Below, piece by piece: positions 62,111 through 64,000 of a stretch of 64,000 bases of DNA. Position 1 is the first letter of the stretch; every line of letters starts with the position of its first letter. A program made the position numbers and the translations under genes. The DNA lies in assembly GCF_900103175.1 (NCBI RefSeq), contig NZ_FNLF01000002.1:3672136-3736135 (forward strand), written 5' to 3'. Source of the stretch: Tsukamurella pulmonis. GTDB taxonomy: Bacteria; Actinomycetota; Actinomycetes; Mycobacteriales; Mycobacteriaceae. The notes beneath the pieces are model-generated. The model had not been told where the DNA came from and made no database searches. It worked only from the letters and a program-made list of their open reading frames with translations.

Positions 62111-62659
62111 ATGTTCTCGTACGACACCCGCTCCGCGCTCGCCAGCGCGGCCGATCTGGTGAACACCGCCCCCGATGCGCGCACCGAGCGCGCGGAGCGC
62201 CTGCCCGACGTCGAGGCGCTGCGGGCCTTCGTCGAACGCTGGGGGTGGACCGGCCCGATCCCGCTCCGCGAGGACGAGCTCAGCCGCGTGCACGCCGTGC
62301 GCCGGGTGCTGCGCGGCCTGTGGGACCTCGCGGACGACGAGGCCGGAACCGTCGACCTGGTGAACCGGATGCTGCGCGACGCGGCGGTGCTGCCGCAGCT
62401 GGTCCGGCACGACGACTGGCCGTACCACCTGCACGGCTGGAACGACGCCACCCCGATCGCGGAGCGCTTCCTGGCCGAGCCCGCGATGGGCATGGTCGAC
62501 GTGGTGCGCGCCGGGGCCCTCGACCGGCTGCGCCGCTGCGCCGCACCGGACTGCGCCGGGGTGCTCGTCGACTTCAGCCGCAACAGCTCCCGCCGGTTCT
62601 GCGACGACGGCTGCAACAACCGGCTCAATGTGGCCGCGTACCGCGCGCGCCGGGCCTGA
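62111..62659 (+). CDS. CGNR zinc-finger (ABATE-type) regulator
   Basis: The 182-aa product has an N-terminal helical domain of the ABATE/putative stress-response type (residues 1-130) and a C-terminal CGNR zinc finger: CAAPDCAG and RFCDDGCNNRLNVAAYRARR, in which the fourth-Cys segment reads CNNR. The basic end probably binds DNA. A TTGGCG/TAGCAT promoter (62070-62100, 19-bp spacer) gives it its own transcription start, near-leaderless at the ATG. It lies 79 bp after the aldolase and may regulate that operon. Confidence 0.8.
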   Translation: MFSYDTRSALASAADLVNTAPDARTERAERLPDVEALRAFVERWGWTGPIPLREDELSRVHAVRRVLRGLWDLADDEAGTVDLVNRMLRDAAVLPQLVRHDDWPYHLHGWNDATPIAERFLAEPAMGMVDVVRAGALDRLRRCAAPDCAGVLVDFSRNSSRRFCDDGCNNRLNVAAYRARRA

Positions 62660-62675
62660 CCTCTAGGATCGACAC

Positions 62676-63848
62676 GTGGCTGAATCGACGGGTACGGGCG
62701 GTGCGATCAGGGGCGTGCCCGGGCCCGATCACCTGGTGGCGGGGCGCTACCGCCTGACCTCCAAGATCGGCGGCGGCGGCATGGGCGCCGTGTGGCTGGC
62801 CCGGGACGAGCGCCTGGACCGCGACGTGGCCGCCAAGCAGGTCATCTCGACCGAGGGCCTCACGCAGGAGGAGGCGGACGAGCTGCGCCGGCGCGCCCTG
62901 CACGAGGGCCGGCTCGCGGCCCGGCTGCAGCACCGCAACGCGGTCGCGATGTACGACGTGGCCCTCGACCGCGGCGAGCCCTGGCTCGTGATGGAGTACC
63001 TGCCCTCGCGCTCGCTGGCCCAGGTGCTGCACATGACCGGCACCCTCCCCGAGCGGCAGGTCGCCCAGATCGGCGCACAGGTGGCCGACGCCCTGGCCGA
63101 GGCGCACGAATCGGGGATCATCCACCGCGACATCAAGCCCGGCAACATCCTGATCGCGAACCGCGGCCGCGCCTCCGGCACGGTGAAGCTCTCCGACTTC
63201 GGCATCGCCCGGGCCGAGGGCGACGACGCCGGCCCCGCCGGGATCATCACCGGCACGCCCGCCTACTTCGCCCCGGAGGTCGCCCGCGGCGGCGAGCCCT
63301 CCGAGGCCTCCGACCTGTACTCCCTGGGCGCCACCCTCTACACCGCCCTGGAGGGCGCTCCGCCCTTCGGCGTCGATGAGGACTCCATCGCACTGCTGCA
63401 CAAAGTCGCACTGGGACAGATCAATCCGCCGAAACACGACGGACCGTTGATCCACGTCATCCTGGACATGCTGCAGCCGAGCCCGAAGCGCCGGCCGTCG
63501 CTCACCGAGGCGCGCGACCGGCTCGCCACCGTCGCGGCCGGGGGTGGCAATCCCGATGCGATCCTCGCCGCGCCGCTGCAGGCCTCCGAGGGCGCGCCCG
63601 CGGTCTGGCTGCGACGGTCCGCCGGCGAGCGCGGCCCGGCCGAACGCGCGAACGCGGCGCGGACGGCACCGTCGGGCCCGATCGAACGCACGCGGCCCAC
63701 CCCGCCGGCGCCGCGGCCGAGCGCCTACACACCGCCGCCGGTGGCGCCCCCGTCGGGGATGTCGAACATCGTGCTGGCGGCCTGGATCATCGGCGGCTTC
63801 ATCGTGCTCGCCGCGATCATCGCCGGCGTCATCCTCGCGCTGGGCTGA
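62676..63848 (+). CDS. Membrane Ser/Thr protein kinase
   Basis: The 390-aa Hanks-type kinase has the Gly-rich loop IGGGGMGAVW, Lys54 (VAAKQV), catalytic HRDIKPGN (Asp152), DFG (Asp174) and the APE motif (FAPE). A Pro-rich juxtamembrane linker (about 305-360) leads to a single membrane helix (about 364-389) at the extreme C-terminus, so there is essentially no extracellular sensor. GTG at 62676. Signals would have to come from a partner protein or from inside the cell. Confidence 0.92.
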   Translation: MAESTGTGGAIRGVPGPDHLVAGRYRLTSKIGGGGMGAVWLARDERLDRDVAAKQVISTEGLTQEEADELRRRALHEGRLAARLQHRNAVAMYDVALDRGEPWLVMEYLPSRSLAQVLHMTGTLPERQVAQIGAQVADALAEAHESGIIHRDIKPGNILIANRGRASGTVKLSDFGIARAEGDDAGPAGIITGTPAYFAPEVARGGEPSEASDLYSLGATLYTALEGAPPFGVDEDSIALLHKVALGQINPPKHDGPLIHVILDMLQPSPKRRPSLTEARDRLATVAAGGGNPDAILAAPLQASEGAPAVWLRRSAGERGPAERANAARTAPSGPIERTRPTPPAPRPSAYTPPPVAPPSGMSNIVLAAWIIGGFIVLAAIIAGVILALG

Positions 63849-63892
63849 CGCGATACCGGCAGCGCGCGGCCACGACCTCAGCGGTCGGGCCC

Positions 63893-64000
63893 TCAGTCGG
63901 CGAGGTGGCGGGTGTGCGCCCAGCGGGTGAGCGCGTTGCGGTTGCTCTGCTGGGTCTTGCGCAGCACGTTCGAGGCGTGCGTCTCCACCGTCTTGACCGA
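63893..64000 (-). CDS. LuxR-type response regulator, C-terminal fragment
   Basis: The 5' part lies beyond the right edge. The last 35 residues read SVKTVETHASNVLRKTQQSN and end in RHLAD. This is the recognition helix and C-terminus of a LuxR/NarL helix-turn-helix, so it is probably a response regulator. Convergent with the kinase gene, 44 bp between stops. Confidence 0.8.
   Translation of the reverse strand, partial: SVKTVETHASNVLRKTQQSNRNALTRWAHTRHLAD

Overview
The window is about 70% G+C, densely coded, and uses many GTG starts and 4-nt ATGA/GTGA stop-start overlaps. This is an actinobacterial chromosome. From memory of the M. tuberculosis map, the first 15.6 kb follow the order of Rv3307-Rv3319: purine nucleoside phosphorylase, phosphohexomutase, upp, an Rv3311-like protein, add, deoA, cdd, sdhCDAB. 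Further on come dacB, a YihY protein and trpS (Rv3330-Rv3336c-like), metX, DUF3017-folD, dnaE2 and imuA'-imuB. With a type VII secretion-like gene pair and a SAM-IV-type riboswitch, this points to the Mycobacteriales but outside Mycobacterium itself. A Tsukamurella- or Gordonia-like organism is my inference. I see no insertion sequence, prophage, tRNA, rRNA or CRISPR array. The two ends cut a purine nucleoside phosphorylase and a LuxR-type response regulator.

Layout. 1-12 kb: nucleoside and base salvage (deoD, upp, add, deoA, cdd) interleaved with a phosphohexomutase, a WXG/NlpC-P60 pair, a two-component system and a hydroxyacid dehydrogenase. 12.2-15.7 kb: the succinate dehydrogenase operon, closed by a perfect 17-bp terminator hairpin. 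15.7-22.2 kb: an SGNH hydrolase, a four-gene cassette (ribbon-helix-helix regulator, DUF4097 protein, DrrA-like ATPase, ABC-2 permease), then a PadR-controlled drug exporter. 22.3-28.6 kb: nitroreductase, sucrase/ferredoxin-like protein, D,D-carboxypeptidase, amino acid permease, YihY and trpS. 28.6-31.5 kb: exonuclease III in a tight unit with a barnase-like lipoprotein, its barstar and an MFS pump. 31.6-36.8 kb: SAM-IV riboswitch and metX, a large Ser/Thr/Pro-rich membrane protein, folD, and trmL under a 20-bp hairpin. 36.8-44.4 kb: a membrane alpha/beta-hydrolase, pyruvate carboxylase, CHAP and patatin proteins. 44.4-55.9 kb: the mutasome genes dnaE2 and imuA'-imuB, separated by a TetR/monooxygenase pair, MarR, an amidohydrolase, a serpin and a membrane protein. 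56.2-64 kb: an amino acid permease, an operon of unknown function (DUF6421-like protein, short-chain dehydrogenase, threonine-aldolase-like enzyme, then a CGNR protein), and a membrane Ser/Thr kinase.

Less ordinary parts: the DUF6421-SDR-aldolase operon, whose large protein carries a candidate HDxxH/EExRxD metal site; the barnase-barstar-xthA overlapping unit; the RHH cassette, whose first promoter has a perfect palindrome between -35 and -10; a serpin with a proline-rich reactive loop; and the trmL start buried in a long hairpin. Database searches were not possible, so family names rest on motif recognition and synteny from memory.
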